Below are positions 25,359 to 35,102 of a DNA stretch of 64,000 nt, piece by piece. The notes under the pieces are model-generated. The model was not told where the DNA came from, did not search any database, and saw nothing but the letters and a program-made list of their open reading frames with translations. The position numbers and the translations under genes are program-made. Where the stretch lies: positions 186,001-250,000 of the forward strand of contig NZ_JARGYD010000001.1 of assembly GCF_029168315.1 (NCBI RefSeq). Direction: 5' to 3'. Origin of the DNA: Psychromarinibacter halotolerans (lineage in GTDB: Bacteria; Pseudomonadota; Alphaproteobacteria; Rhodobacterales; Rhodobacteraceae). Position 1 is the stretch's first letter. Each line of letters opens with the position of its first letter.

Positions 25359-28331
25359 ATGCTGAGGAAAAAGACAAACGGGGTGGCACGGCGTCCGCAG
25401 CGGACAAGCATGCTGTCCGAGGTCGCGAACACCTCGGTCGACCGTCGCGCGTTCCTGCGCGGCTCCGGTCTTGCCATCGGCGGCCTTGCCGCGATCGGCG
25501 CGACCGGCGGAACGGTGACCCAGGCCACGGCGCAGTCCGCCGAAGAGGCCGTCGAGATCCGCAAATCCGTCTGCACCCACTGCTCGGTCGGCTGTACCGT
25601 GATGGCAGAGGTCCGCAACGGCGTCTGGATCGGACAGGAACCCGGCTGGGACAGCCCGTTCAACCTGGGCGCTCACTGCGCCAAGGGCGCTTCGGTGCGT
25701 GAACACGCCCACGGCGAGCGTCGCTTGAAGTACCCGATGAAGATGGTCGGCGGCGAATGGGTCCGCATCAGCTGGGACGAGGCGATCAACGAGATCGGCG
25801 ACAAGATGCTGGAAGTCCGCGAAAGCAGCGGCCCCGACAGCGTCTACTGGCTGGGCTCGGCCAAGCATTCGAACGAACAGGCCTACCTGTTCCGCAAGTT
25901 CGCCGCCTACTGGGGCACCAACAACGTCGACCACCAGGCGCGGATCTGTCACTCGACCACCGTTGCGGGCGTTGCCAACACATGGGGCTACGGCGCCATG
26001 ACCAACAGCTACAACGACATCCACAACAGCCGTGCGATCTTCATCATCGGCGGCAACCCCGCCGAGGCGCACCCGGTGTCGCTGCAGCACGTGCTGCGCG
26101 CGAAGGAACAGAACAACGCGCCGCTGATCGTCTGCGACCCGCGCTTTACCCGCACCGCCGCCCACGCGGACGAATACGTGCGGTTCCGTCCGGGGTCGGA
26201 CGTGGCGCTGGTCTGGGGCATCCTGTGGCACATCTTTGAGAACGGCTGGGAAGACCGCGAATTCATCCGCACCCGCGTCTGGGGCATGGACGAAATCCGC
26301 GACGAGGTTGCCAAGTGGACCCCCGAAGAGGTCGAGCGCGTCACCGGCACGCCCGGTTCGCAGCTTGAGCGCGTCGCGCGCACGCTGGCCAACAATCGTC
26401 CCGGCACGGTGATCTGGTGCATGGGCGGCACCCAGCACACCAACGGCAACAACAACACCCGCGCCTACTGCATCCTGCAGCTTGCGCTGGGGAACATGGG
26501 CGTCGCCGGCGGCGGCACCAACATCTTCCGCGGCCACGACAACGTGCAGGGCGCGACCGACCTTGGCGTTCTGGCCGACACGCTGCCGGGCTACTACGGC
26601 CTGAGCGATGGCGCCTGGGCGCACTGGGCCCGCGTGTGGGAGGAAGACCCCGAGTGGCTGAAAGGCCAGTTCTCGGATGCGACCTTCGACGACACGCCGA
26701 TCATGAACCTGAACGGCATCCCGGTGTCGCGCTGGATCGACGGTGTTCTGGAAGACCCCGAGAACATCGACCAGCCCGACAACACCAAGGTCATGGTTCT
26801 GTGGGGCCACGCGCCCAACTCGCAGACCCGTATGCCCGAGATGAAGACGGCGATGGAAAAGCTCGACATGCTTGTCGTGGTGGACCCGTACCCGACCGTT
26901 TCGGCCATCCTGCATGACCGCACCGACGGCGTGTACCTGCTGCCGGCCGCGACGCAGTTCGAGACCTACGGCTCGGTCACCGCGTCGAACCGGTCGCTGC
27001 AATGGCGCCAGCAGGTCGTCGAGCCGCTGTTCGAGTCGCTGCCCGACCATGTCATCATGCACAAGTTCGCCACCAAGTTCGGCTTCGCCGACCGGATCTT
27101 CCGGAACATCGAAGTGAACGGCGAGGAACCGCTGGTCGAGGACCTGACCCGCGAGTTCAACCGCGGCATGTGGACCATCGGCTATACCGGCCAGTCGCCG
27201 GAGCGGATGAAGATGCACATGGAGAACCAGCACACCTTCGACCGCACCACGCTGCGCGCCAACGGCGGGCCTGCTGACGGTGACTTCTACGGTATGCCGT
27301 GGCCCTGCTGGGGCACCGCCGAGATGAACCACCCCGGTTCGGCCAACCTGTACGACGTGTCGCTGCCGGTGGCCGAAGGCGGCATGGGCTTCCGTGCCCG
27401 CTTTGGCGTGGAACGCGATGGCGACAACCTGCTGGCCGACGGCGTTGCGCCGGTGGGCTCGGAAATCCCGGACGGGTACCCCGAGTTCACCATGCAGATG
27501 CTGATGGACCTTGGCTGGGACGGTGACCTGACCGACGAAGAGCGCGCCGTGATCGAGCGTGTCGCCGGGTACGAGGCGCCGGAAGAGGCCGACGAGGGAC
27601 AGGAAGAGGTCGGCGAGACCTCGCAGCAGGGCGAACGGCCCAGCGACTATGCCGAAAGCGTCGGTGGCGTGAACTGGAAGACCGACCTGTCGGGCGGCAT
27701 CCAGCGCGTTGCCATCGCCCACGGCTGTGCGCCCTACGGCAACGCCAAGGCCCGCGCCGTGGTCTGGACCTTCCCGGATCCGGTTCCGCTGCACCGCGAG
27801 CCGCTGTACTCCAACCGTCGCGATCTTGTGGCCGACTACCCGACCTATCAGGACAAGAAGTTCTGGCGGGTGCCGACGATGTACGCCTCGATCCAGGAGA
27901 ACGACTTCTCGGAAGAATACCCGATCATCCTCACCTCTGGCCGACTGGTCGAGTACGAAGGCGGCGGGGACGAAACCCGGTCGAACCCCTGGCTGGCCGA
28001 GCTTCAGCAGGACATGTTCATCGAGATCAACCCGCGTGACGCCAACGACCTTGGCATCCGCGACGGGTCGCAGGTCTGGGTGGAAGGTCCGGAAGGCGGT
28101 CGCGTTCGGGTGATGGCGATGGTGACGCCCCGCGTCGATGCGGGCGTGGCGTTCATGCCTTTCCACTTCGGCGGCTACTACCAGGGTGAAGACCGTCGGT
28201 CCAAGTATCCGGACGGTGCCGATCCCTACGTGCTTGGCGAAAGCACCAACACTGCGCAGACGTACGGCTATGACTCGGTCACCCAGATGCAAGAGACCAA
28301 AGCCACCCTCTGCAAGATCATGCCGGCGTAA
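25359..28331 (+). CDS. fdhA: Formate dehydrogenase, molybdopterin alpha subunit
   Basis: This 990-residue catalytic subunit oxidises formate to CO2 at a bis-MGD molybdenum or tungsten centre. A Tat signal (VDRRAFLRGSG, residues 27-37) follows an unusual 27-residue N-terminal extension, so the enzyme faces the periplasm. The proximal [4Fe-4S] ligands are C72, C75, C79 and C107. The metal ligand is C197 (ARICHS), i.e. cysteine where E. coli FDH-N has selenocysteine. Residues about 744-770 form an acidic Glu/Gln-rich insert. GGGAG precedes the ATG. Beta and gamma subunit genes follow. Related oxidoreductases are possible, but the DUF3305/3306 context supports formate. Confidence 0.93.
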   Translation: MLRKKTNGVARRPQRTSMLSEVANTSVDRRAFLRGSGLAIGGLAAIGATGGTVTQATAQSAEEAVEIRKSVCTHCSVGCTVMAEVRNGVWIGQEPGWDSPFNLGAHCAKGASVREHAHGERRLKYPMKMVGGEWVRISWDEAINEIGDKMLEVRESSGPDSVYWLGSAKHSNEQAYLFRKFAAYWGTNNVDHQARICHSTTVAGVANTWGYGAMTNSYNDIHNSRAIFIIGGNPAEAHPVSLQHVLRAKEQNNAPLIVCDPRFTRTAAHADEYVRFRPGSDVALVWGILWHIFENGWEDREFIRTRVWGMDEIRDEVAKWTPEEVERVTGTPGSQLERVARTLANNRPGTVIWCMGGTQHTNGNNNTRAYCILQLALGNMGVAGGGTNIFRGHDNVQGATDLGVLADTLPGYYGLSDGAWAHWARVWEEDPEWLKGQFSDATFDDTPIMNLNGIPVSRWIDGVLEDPENIDQPDNTKVMVLWGHAPNSQTRMPEMKTAMEKLDMLVVVDPYPTVSAILHDRTDGVYLLPAATQFETYGSVTASNRSLQWRQQVVEPLFESLPDHVIMHKFATKFGFADRIFRNIEVNGEEPLVEDLTREFNRGMWTIGYTGQSPERMKMHMENQHTFDRTTLRANGGPADGDFYGMPWPCWGTAEMNHPGSANLYDVSLPVAEGGMGFRARFGVERDGDNLLADGVAPVGSEIPDGYPEFTMQMLMDLGWDGDLTDEERAVIERVAGYEAPEEADEGQEEVGETSQQGERPSDYAESVGGVNWKTDLSGGIQRVAIAHGCAPYGNAKARAVVWTFPDPVPLHREPLYSNRRDLVADYPTYQDKKFWRVPTMYASIQENDFSEEYPIILTSGRLVEYEGGGDETRSNPWLAELQQDMFIEINPRDANDLGIRDGSQVWVEGPEGGRVRVMAMVTPRVDAGVAFMPFHFGGYYQGEDRRSKYPDGADPYVLGESTNTAQTYGYDSVTQMQETKATLCKIMPA

Positions 28332-28343
28332 GGAGAGACACAC

Positions 28344-28937
28344 ATGGCACGAGCTAAATTCCTCTGCGATGCCGAACGCTGCATCGAGTGCAACGCCTGC
28401 GTCACCGCGTGCAAGAACGAGCACGAAGTTCCGTGGGGCATCAACCGTCGCCGGGTGGTGACCATTCAGGACGGCCAGCCGGGCGAACGCTCGATCTCGG
28501 TCGCCTGTATGCACTGCTCGGACGCGCCCTGTATGGCCGTCTGCCCGGTGGACTGCTTCTACCAGACCTCGGACGGTGTGGTGCTGCACTCCAAGGACCT
28601 GTGCATCGGCTGCGGCTATTGCTTCTACGCGTGCCCCTTCGGCGCGCCGCAGTACCCGCAGGCCGGCAACTTCGGATCGCGCGGCAAAATGGACAAGTGC
28701 ACCTTCTGCGCCGGTGGCCCGGAAGAGAACAACTCCACCGCCGAGTTCCAGAAGTACGGCCGCAACCGGATCGCGGAAGGCAAACTGCCAATCTGCGCCG
28801 AGATGTGTTCCACCAAGGCCCTGCTGGCTGGCGACGGTGACGTCGTGTCCGCGATCTACCGCGAACGCGTCGTGGCCCGTGGCTTCGGCTCGGGTGCTTG
28901 GGGCTGGGGCACCGCCTACGACCAGAAAGGCGGCTAA
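28344..28937 (+). CDS. fdhB: Formate dehydrogenase, Fe-S beta subunit
   Basis: This 197-residue protein carries four [4Fe-4S] clusters between the alpha subunit and the membrane cytochrome. The four cysteine groups are visible: CDAERCIECNACVTACK near the start, CMHCSDAPCMAVCP, CIGCGYCFYACPFG, and the CTFC pair with a final C about 30 residues later. It is shorter than FDH-N beta (about 290) and lacks the C-terminal anchoring helix, like the FdhB of epsilon- and alphaproteobacterial enzymes. It has no signal and probably crosses the membrane bound to alpha. It lies 12 bp after the alpha gene. Confidence 0.92.
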   Translation: MARAKFLCDAERCIECNACVTACKNEHEVPWGINRRRVVTIQDGQPGERSISVACMHCSDAPCMAVCPVDCFYQTSDGVVLHSKDLCIGCGYCFYACPFGAPQYPQAGNFGSRGKMDKCTFCAGGPEENNSTAEFQKYGRNRIAEGKLPICAEMCSTKALLAGDGDVVSAIYRERVVARGFGSGAWGWGTAYDQKGG

Positions 28938-28964
28938 GGCCTTCTTTCCGGACATTGGGAAAAC

Positions 28965-28994
28965 GTGCGCGGCCCCTTGGACGGGGCCGCGTGC
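28965..28994 (+). terminator. Intra-operon hairpin between beta and gamma genes
   Basis: GTGCGCGGCCCC (28965-28976) pairs with GGGGCCGCGTGC (28983-28994) through a 12-bp stem with two G-U pairs and a 6-nt loop. It sits 27 bp after the beta stop and 36 bp before the gamma ATG. Without a U run it may only attenuate, lowering the membrane subunit relative to the soluble ones. Confidence 0.55.
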
Positions 28995-29030
28995 AGTTCA
29001 AGTAACTCCCTGGCGCGAAGGGGAAATTCT

Positions 29031-30266
29031 ATGATCCGTACGATCCTTGCCCGTCTCATGGTGGCACTGGTGGTTTCCGTCACCATGCTGCCCCTCGCGC
29101 TGCCGCTGGCCGCGCAAGAAGTCGACCGCCCCGAAACCGAAGGCAGCCCGACCGGCGGCGCCCCGACGCTGGAGGACATCCTTGCCCGCCAGCGCGGCGA
29201 GACCGTGGACGACAGCGACCGGCGCGCGAACATCGGCGATCCGGACAGCGCGGCGTCGATCGCCGATCAGCTTGGCACGCTCGGCGGCGCCTCGGACCCC
29301 GACCTGTGGCGGTCGATCCGGTTCAACGAGGAACCGAACATGAGCGTCTCGGCGGGCGGCGACGTCGCCAAGGTGCTGGTGCAGGACGGCGGCATGGCGT
29401 GGTACAATTTCCGCGCGGGCCCTCTGCGCGAATATGGCGGCTGGCTGCTGATCGGCACCATCGCGGTGCTGGCGCTGTTCTTCCTGATCCGGGGTCGTAT
29501 CCGCATCGACGGCGGCAAATCCGGGCGGACCGTCACCCGGTTTCAGTTCATCGAACGGATGGCGCACTGGACGCTGGCCGGCTCGTTCATCCTGCTGGGC
29601 CTGACCGGCCTGCTGACCCTGTTCGGCCGCGTCGCGATCGCGCCCTACCTTGGACTTGATGCGAATGCGTGGTTGCTGCACATCTCGAAGCTGATCCACA
29701 ACAACGTATCCTGGGCCTTCATGGTCTCGCTGGTCGTGGTCTTCGTGATGTGGGTTGCCCACAATATCCCGAACAAGACCGACCTTGTCTGGATCAAGCA
29801 GGCCGGTGGCATCATCGGCAAGAACCACCCCCCGGCGAAGAAGTTCAACTTCGGTCAGAAGATCATCTTCTGGTCGGTGATCGTGCTGGGTGTCTCGGTC
29901 TCGGTGTCGGGGCTGTCGCTGCTGTTCCCGTTCGAGCTGCCGCTGTTCGCCAAGACCTTCGGCATCCTGAACGACACGGGCCTGCCGCAGTGGGCGGGCT
30001 ATGGCCCGCTGCCCACCGCGCTGGCGCCGCAGGAAGAGATGCAGTTCGCCCAGCTTTGGCACGCCATCGTGGCCTTCGTGATGATGGCGATCATCCTTGC
30101 CCACATCTATATCGGCACCGTCGGCATGGAAGGCGCGTTCGATGCGATGGGCTCGGGCGAGGTGGACGAAGAATGGGCACACCAGCACCACGCGATCTGG
30201 CTGGAAGAGGTGAAAGAGAGCGAGGCTTCGGCCCCGAAGGGCGGCACCACCACCCCGGCAGAGTAA
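29031..30266 (+). CDS. fdhC: Formate dehydrogenase, cytochrome b gamma subunit
   Basis: This 411-residue membrane protein is the diheme cytochrome b that takes electrons from the Fe-S subunit to quinone. A signal peptide ends near residue 27 (LAAQE), followed by a 90-residue periplasmic segment, one helix near 130-150, then the four-helix cytochrome b core with candidate heme ligands in ERMAHWTLAG, LLHISKLIHNN and FAQLWHAIVAFVMMAIILAH. The periplasmic N-terminal extension is common in FdhC of this group. The ATG at 29031 follows AAGGGG. An acidic, His-containing C-terminal tail ends the protein. The WD40-cytochrome gene follows after 7 bp. Confidence 0.9.
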   Translation: MIRTILARLMVALVVSVTMLPLALPLAAQEVDRPETEGSPTGGAPTLEDILARQRGETVDDSDRRANIGDPDSAASIADQLGTLGGASDPDLWRSIRFNEEPNMSVSAGGDVAKVLVQDGGMAWYNFRAGPLREYGGWLLIGTIAVLALFFLIRGRIRIDGGKSGRTVTRFQFIERMAHWTLAGSFILLGLTGLLTLFGRVAIAPYLGLDANAWLLHISKLIHNNVSWAFMVSLVVVFVMWVAHNIPNKTDLVWIKQAGGIIGKNHPPAKKFNFGQKIIFWSVIVLGVSVSVSGLSLLFPFELPLFAKTFGILNDTGLPQWAGYGPLPTALAPQEEMQFAQLWHAIVAFVMMAIILAHIYIGTVGMEGAFDAMGSGEVDEEWAHQHHAIWLEEVKESEASAPKGGTTTPAE

Positions 30267-30273
30267 CGCGGTG

Positions 30274-31566
30274 ATGCGGGCGCTGATCGGCGCCGCGATC
30301 CTTGCCGCCGTCATGGCGGACCGGGGCGCGGCGCAGGATTTCACAACGCTGAAGGGGCACGGCGGGCCGGTCATGGGCATCGCCGTGTCCGAGGACGGCA
30401 CGGTGGCGACGGCGAGTTTCGACAACTCGGCCGCGCGCTGGACCGGCCGCACGCCCGCGTGGCTGGAAGGGCACGACGCGGCGGTGACCGTGGTGGCCTT
30501 CGTGGATGAAACGCGTATCGTGTCCGGCGGCGACGATTTCACCGTCCGGCTTTGGCAGGACGGGCAGGGCCGTCTGCTGGGCGAACACCTTGGCAAGGTC
30601 ACCGCGCTCGCCGTGTCTCCGGACGGGGCGACCGTGGCCAGCGGCAGCTGGGACGGCTCGATCCTGCTGCACCCGCTGGCCGAGGGCGAGACGCGCACGC
30701 TGGCCGACCCGCGCAGCGGCGTGAACGCGGTGGCGTTCTCGGCCGATGGCGGCACGCTGTACGCAGGCACGATGGACGGCGCGCTGCTGGCCTACGACCT
30801 GTCGACCGACGACACCCCCACGGTGCTGGTGGAACATGGCTTTGGCGTGAACGAGGTGGTCGCGGGCGACGGCTGGATCGCCTATGGCGCGGTCGACGGC
30901 GGCACGCGGGTCATCGACGCGGCCACCGGCACGCAGATCGCGGATTTCACGCTGGACCGCAGGCCGATCCTGTCGATGGCATGGGACGCGGGCAGCGCGC
31001 AGCTCGCCGTCGGGGACGGGCAGGGGTACATCATGGTGGTCGACACCGCCGGCTGGACCATCGCCCGCGATTTCCGCGCCACTCGGCAGGGGCCGGTCTG
31101 GGCGCTGGATTTCTCGCCCGACGGGCAGACGCTATATGCGGGCGGGCTGGACGACGTGGTCTACGCGTGGCCCGTAGCCGCGCTGGACACGTTCGAACCG
31201 GCGATGGGGCAAGAGCGAAGCTTCCTGCGCGACGCGGACACGATGCCGAACGGCGAACGCCAGTTCATGCGCAAGTGCTCGATCTGTCACGCGCTGGAAC
31301 CGGGCCCCTCGCGCAAGGCCGGGCCAACGCTTTACGGCGTGTTCGGGCGGCAGGCGGGCACCGTCGCGGACTACCCCTATTCGCCAAGGCTGGACGGTTC
31401 CGATATCGTCTGGACCGAAGAGACCATAGACGACCTGTTCGAAATCGGTCCGGACCACTACATACCGGGTTCGAAGATGCCCATGCAGGTGATCGCGGGC
31501 GAAAACGACCGCGCCGATCTTGTCGCCTACCTTCGGCAGGCGACCGCAAAGGAGACTGACCAATGA
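30274..31566 (+). CDS. WD40 beta-propeller fused to cytochrome c
   Basis: This 430-residue exported protein has a signal peptide (cleavage near AAQ, residue 21), about seven WD40-like blades over residues 25-300 (for example SGGDDFTVRLW and ASGSWDGSILLH), and a C-terminal class I cytochrome c domain with CSICH at 335-339 and probable ligand M402 in GSKMPM. It follows the FDH gamma gene by 7 bp, so it is probably made with formate dehydrogenase and acts in the periplasm, perhaps taking electrons from it or docking partners through the propeller. GTG at 30271 is an alternative start. The exact role is unknown. Confidence 0.82.
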   Translation: MRALIGAAILAAVMADRGAAQDFTTLKGHGGPVMGIAVSEDGTVATASFDNSAARWTGRTPAWLEGHDAAVTVVAFVDETRIVSGGDDFTVRLWQDGQGRLLGEHLGKVTALAVSPDGATVASGSWDGSILLHPLAEGETRTLADPRSGVNAVAFSADGGTLYAGTMDGALLAYDLSTDDTPTVLVEHGFGVNEVVAGDGWIAYGAVDGGTRVIDAATGTQIADFTLDRRPILSMAWDAGSAQLAVGDGQGYIMVVDTAGWTIARDFRATRQGPVWALDFSPDGQTLYAGGLDDVVYAWPVAALDTFEPAMGQERSFLRDADTMPNGERQFMRKCSICHALEPGPSRKAGPTLYGVFGRQAGTVADYPYSPRLDGSDIVWTEETIDDLFEIGPDHYIPGSKMPMQVIAGENDRADLVAYLRQATAKETDQ

Positions 31567-31688
31567 AGGCAATGTTCACCGGCTTCGTGGCCATCGCGGT
31601 GATCGCGGTCGGCGCGCATTTCGCGCTGGAGAACGCGGGGTTCTCGTCGCAGGACGTCAACAGCGGCAACAGCGTGCGGCTGGACTAG
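31563..31688 (+). CDS. 41-residue membrane or exported peptide
   Basis: This short frame starts with ATG overlapping the stop of the WD40-cytochrome gene (ATGA) and ends 4 bp before the response-regulator start. It encodes a hydrophobic N-terminal helix (MFTGFVAIAVIAVGAHFAL) and a polar tail ending SGNSVRLD. Coupling on both sides and strong third-position GC support a real gene. It may be a single-helix subunit of the formate dehydrogenase or cytochrome complex, in the way CydX serves cytochrome bd, but I recognise no family. Confidence 0.6.
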   Translation: MKAMFTGFVAIAVIAVGAHFALENAGFSSQDVNSGNSVRLD

Positions 31689-31692
31689 GGGC

Positions 31693-33039
<1,347 letters not shown>

Positions 33040-33063
33040 GGGCGCTGGTGCCGAGGCGAAGGA

Positions 33064-33120
33064 GGGGGCGCTGCCCCCGCCGCTGCGCGGCTCCCCCGAG
33101 GTATTTTGCAAGAGAAGAAG
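33064..33120 (+). terminator. Composite two-hairpin terminator element
   Basis: Following the regulator stop by 25 bp, GGGGGC/GCCCCC (33064-33078, 3-nt loop) and GCCGC/GCGGC (79-91, 3-nt loop) are followed by TCCCCCGAGGTATTTT and AGAAGAAG (33113-33120). The same order of parts occurs at 1362-1301 on the other strand. The kinase gene ends at 33131 on the opposite strand, so the element separates convergent genes. Confidence 0.7.
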
Positions 33121-33130
33121 GGCCGGGGCG

Positions 33131-35071
33131 TCAGTCTTCGGATGGCGCGGTGGCCGGAAGCCACACGGTGAAGCGCGCGCCGCTTTCGTGGTTCTCGGCT
33201 GTGATCAGGCCGCCCGCGCGCTGCACGAGGCTTTGGCTGATCGACAGGCCAAGCCCGGTGCCTTCGCCCTGTTTGGTCGTGAAGAAGGGGTCGAAGACCG
33301 ACGCCAGCCGGTCCGGCGGGATGCCGGGGCCGGTGTCCTCGACCACGAGGGCGACGCCGTCCGTACCGTCGCGCGGTTCGGGGCCAAGTTCCAGAAGCAG
33401 GCGGCCCGCGTCGCCCATCGCCTGTACCGCGTTGACGATCAGGTTGATCACCACCTGCTGAAGCTCGCCGGGTTCGATGCGTACCTCGGGGCACGGGCTG
33501 AAGCGGGTGGTGACGGTGATGTCCTTGCGGGCGAAGACGTGTTCGACCAGCGTCAGGCAATCCGCCACCAGCGGGCCCGGATCGACCGCGTTGTCGTAGC
33601 CCGCGTAGTCGCCGGGGCGGGCGAATTGCAACAGCTTGCCGACGATGGCGCCGATCCGCATCACCTGCCGGTCGATCAGGGCGAGTTCGGTGTCCACCGG
33701 CTTTGCCGCGTCGCCCAGCGTTTCGCGCATCACGTCGACATTGCCCTGGATCACCGCGACGGGGTTGTTGATCTCGTGCGCGACGCCTGCCGTGATCTCG
33801 CCGATCGAGGCGAGTTTCTCCGACATCACCAGCTGGCGGTAGGTTTCTTCCAGCTTGGCATTGGCGGCGTGAAGTTCGGCAGTGCGCTGTTCGACGCGGC
33901 GGTTCAGTTCGGCGTCGCGTTCCTGCACCTGGTCCAGCAGGTCGTCGAGGTGGCCCGCCACGCGGCCGATCTCGTCCCGCGCGCGCATCGGGCCGTTGCG
34001 GGCGGACAAATCGCCGTCCTCGACCCGGCGGATCGTCAGGGCCATGCGTTCGAGCGGCGAGAAGATGCCCTTCGCCAGCCACAGGAAGGTGGGGATCGAC
34101 ACCGCAAGCACGAAGGCGAAGGCGCCCAGCATCCACAGGTAGGCGGCACGCTTGGCGGTGTTGAACGGCGCTTCGAGGAAGCCGACGTACAGCATCCCGA
34201 CGCGGCGGTCGAAGCTGTCGAGGATCGGAACGTAGCCCGATATGTACCAGTCGTTCACCACGAAGGCCCGGTCCAGCCATGTGCGGCCCTCGTCCAGCAC
34301 CGCGCCGCGCACCGCCGCCGAGACGCGGGTGCCTAGGGCGCGGACGTCCTCGAACAGGCGCACGTTGGTCGACACGCGCACGTCGTCGAGGAACAGCGTC
34401 GCGGTGCCTTGGCGGTCGCCGCCGGTGATCGCGTTCAGGAACACCAGCTCGTTGATGGTGTCGATGAACTGAAGGTTGCGGTTCAACAGGATGCCGCCCA
34501 CCAGCGCGCCGCCGCCGCGCACCGGGCTGGCGGTGTGGACCACCATGCCGCGGTCCTCTTCGGTGCGGTCGGTGGGCACGGCGGCCTCGGTCGGGATCAG
34601 CTCGATCCTTGCGCGTTCGGCCAGCGCGGGGTCGATGCCGGCAAGGTCGTCGGGGCCGAACAGGTCGATCCGGGTGGCGACCCGGCCCGCCAGCGCCGTC
34701 TGCACCACGGGCCAGTCGGACGCCGAATTGGGCGGCAGATAGTACAGGAAATCGAGGTGCAGGTCCTGCATCTGTGCTGCCAGCAGCGGCGCCAGCATGT
34801 CGCCGCCCATCGCCAGCGCGGTGCGGAACTCGATCGCGCGCGACAGGCTGCGGACGTCGGTGCCGGTGCGTTCGACCAGCGTGGACAGGTACTGTTCCGC
34901 GATCTTCAGGTCGCTTTCGACGTTGGCGATCAGCACCCGGTCGTAATCCGCCGTCCAGCGCGCGAAGCCCAGCATCAACAGCAGCGGCATTAGCACCACC
35001 AGCGGCGCCAGCGCCAGCGTCAGCAGGCGCAGGCGGACGGAACGGAAGCGGCTGAGATCGAGGCGGGCCAT
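33131..35071 (-). CDS. Cache-domain sensor histidine kinase
   Basis: This 646-residue membrane kinase has a helix near residues 13-35, a large periplasmic sensing region (about 36-310) with the pattern of a double-Cache sensor (DVRVSTNVRLFEDVRALGT; YVPILDSFDRRVGMLYVG), a second helix near 315-340, HAMP, a coiled coil (AELNRRVEQRTAELHAANA), the phospho-acceptor His in AGVAHEINNP, and the ATPase boxes ending DTGPGIPPDR and GTGLGLSIS. The start at 35071 is the first Met before the membrane segment. It converges on the regulator gene, which is probably its partner; small organic acids are typical Cache ligands, so formate or a related acid is a reasonable guess. Confidence 0.85.
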   Translation of the reverse strand: MARLDLSRFRSVRLRLLTLALAPLVVLMPLLLMLGFARWTADYDRVLIANVESDLKIAEQYLSTLVERTGTDVRSLSRAIEFRTALAMGGDMLAPLLAAQMQDLHLDFLYYLPPNSASDWPVVQTALAGRVATRIDLFGPDDLAGIDPALAERARIELIPTEAAVPTDRTEEDRGMVVHTASPVRGGGALVGGILLNRNLQFIDTINELVFLNAITGGDRQGTATLFLDDVRVSTNVRLFEDVRALGTRVSAAVRGAVLDEGRTWLDRAFVVNDWYISGYVPILDSFDRRVGMLYVGFLEAPFNTAKRAAYLWMLGAFAFVLAVSIPTFLWLAKGIFSPLERMALTIRRVEDGDLSARNGPMRARDEIGRVAGHLDDLLDQVQERDAELNRRVEQRTAELHAANAKLEETYRQLVMSEKLASIGEITAGVAHEINNPVAVIQGNVDVMRETLGDAAKPVDTELALIDRQVMRIGAIVGKLLQFARPGDYAGYDNAVDPGPLVADCLTLVEHVFARKDITVTTRFSPCPEVRIEPGELQQVVINLIVNAVQAMGDAGRLLLELGPEPRDGTDGVALVVEDTGPGIPPDRLASVFDPFFTTKQGEGTGLGLSISQSLVQRAGGLITAENHESGARFTVWLPATAPSED

Positions 35072-35102
35072 TGCCTTTGCTATCCCGCGCGGGCGGGGGA
35101 TG

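Noticed and set aside
24924..28955. Reverse open frame of 1343 codons opposite the FDH alpha and beta genes
   Set aside because: The forward strand encodes clear FDH subunits; the reverse product has no domains and a composition typical of GC-rich antisense frames.
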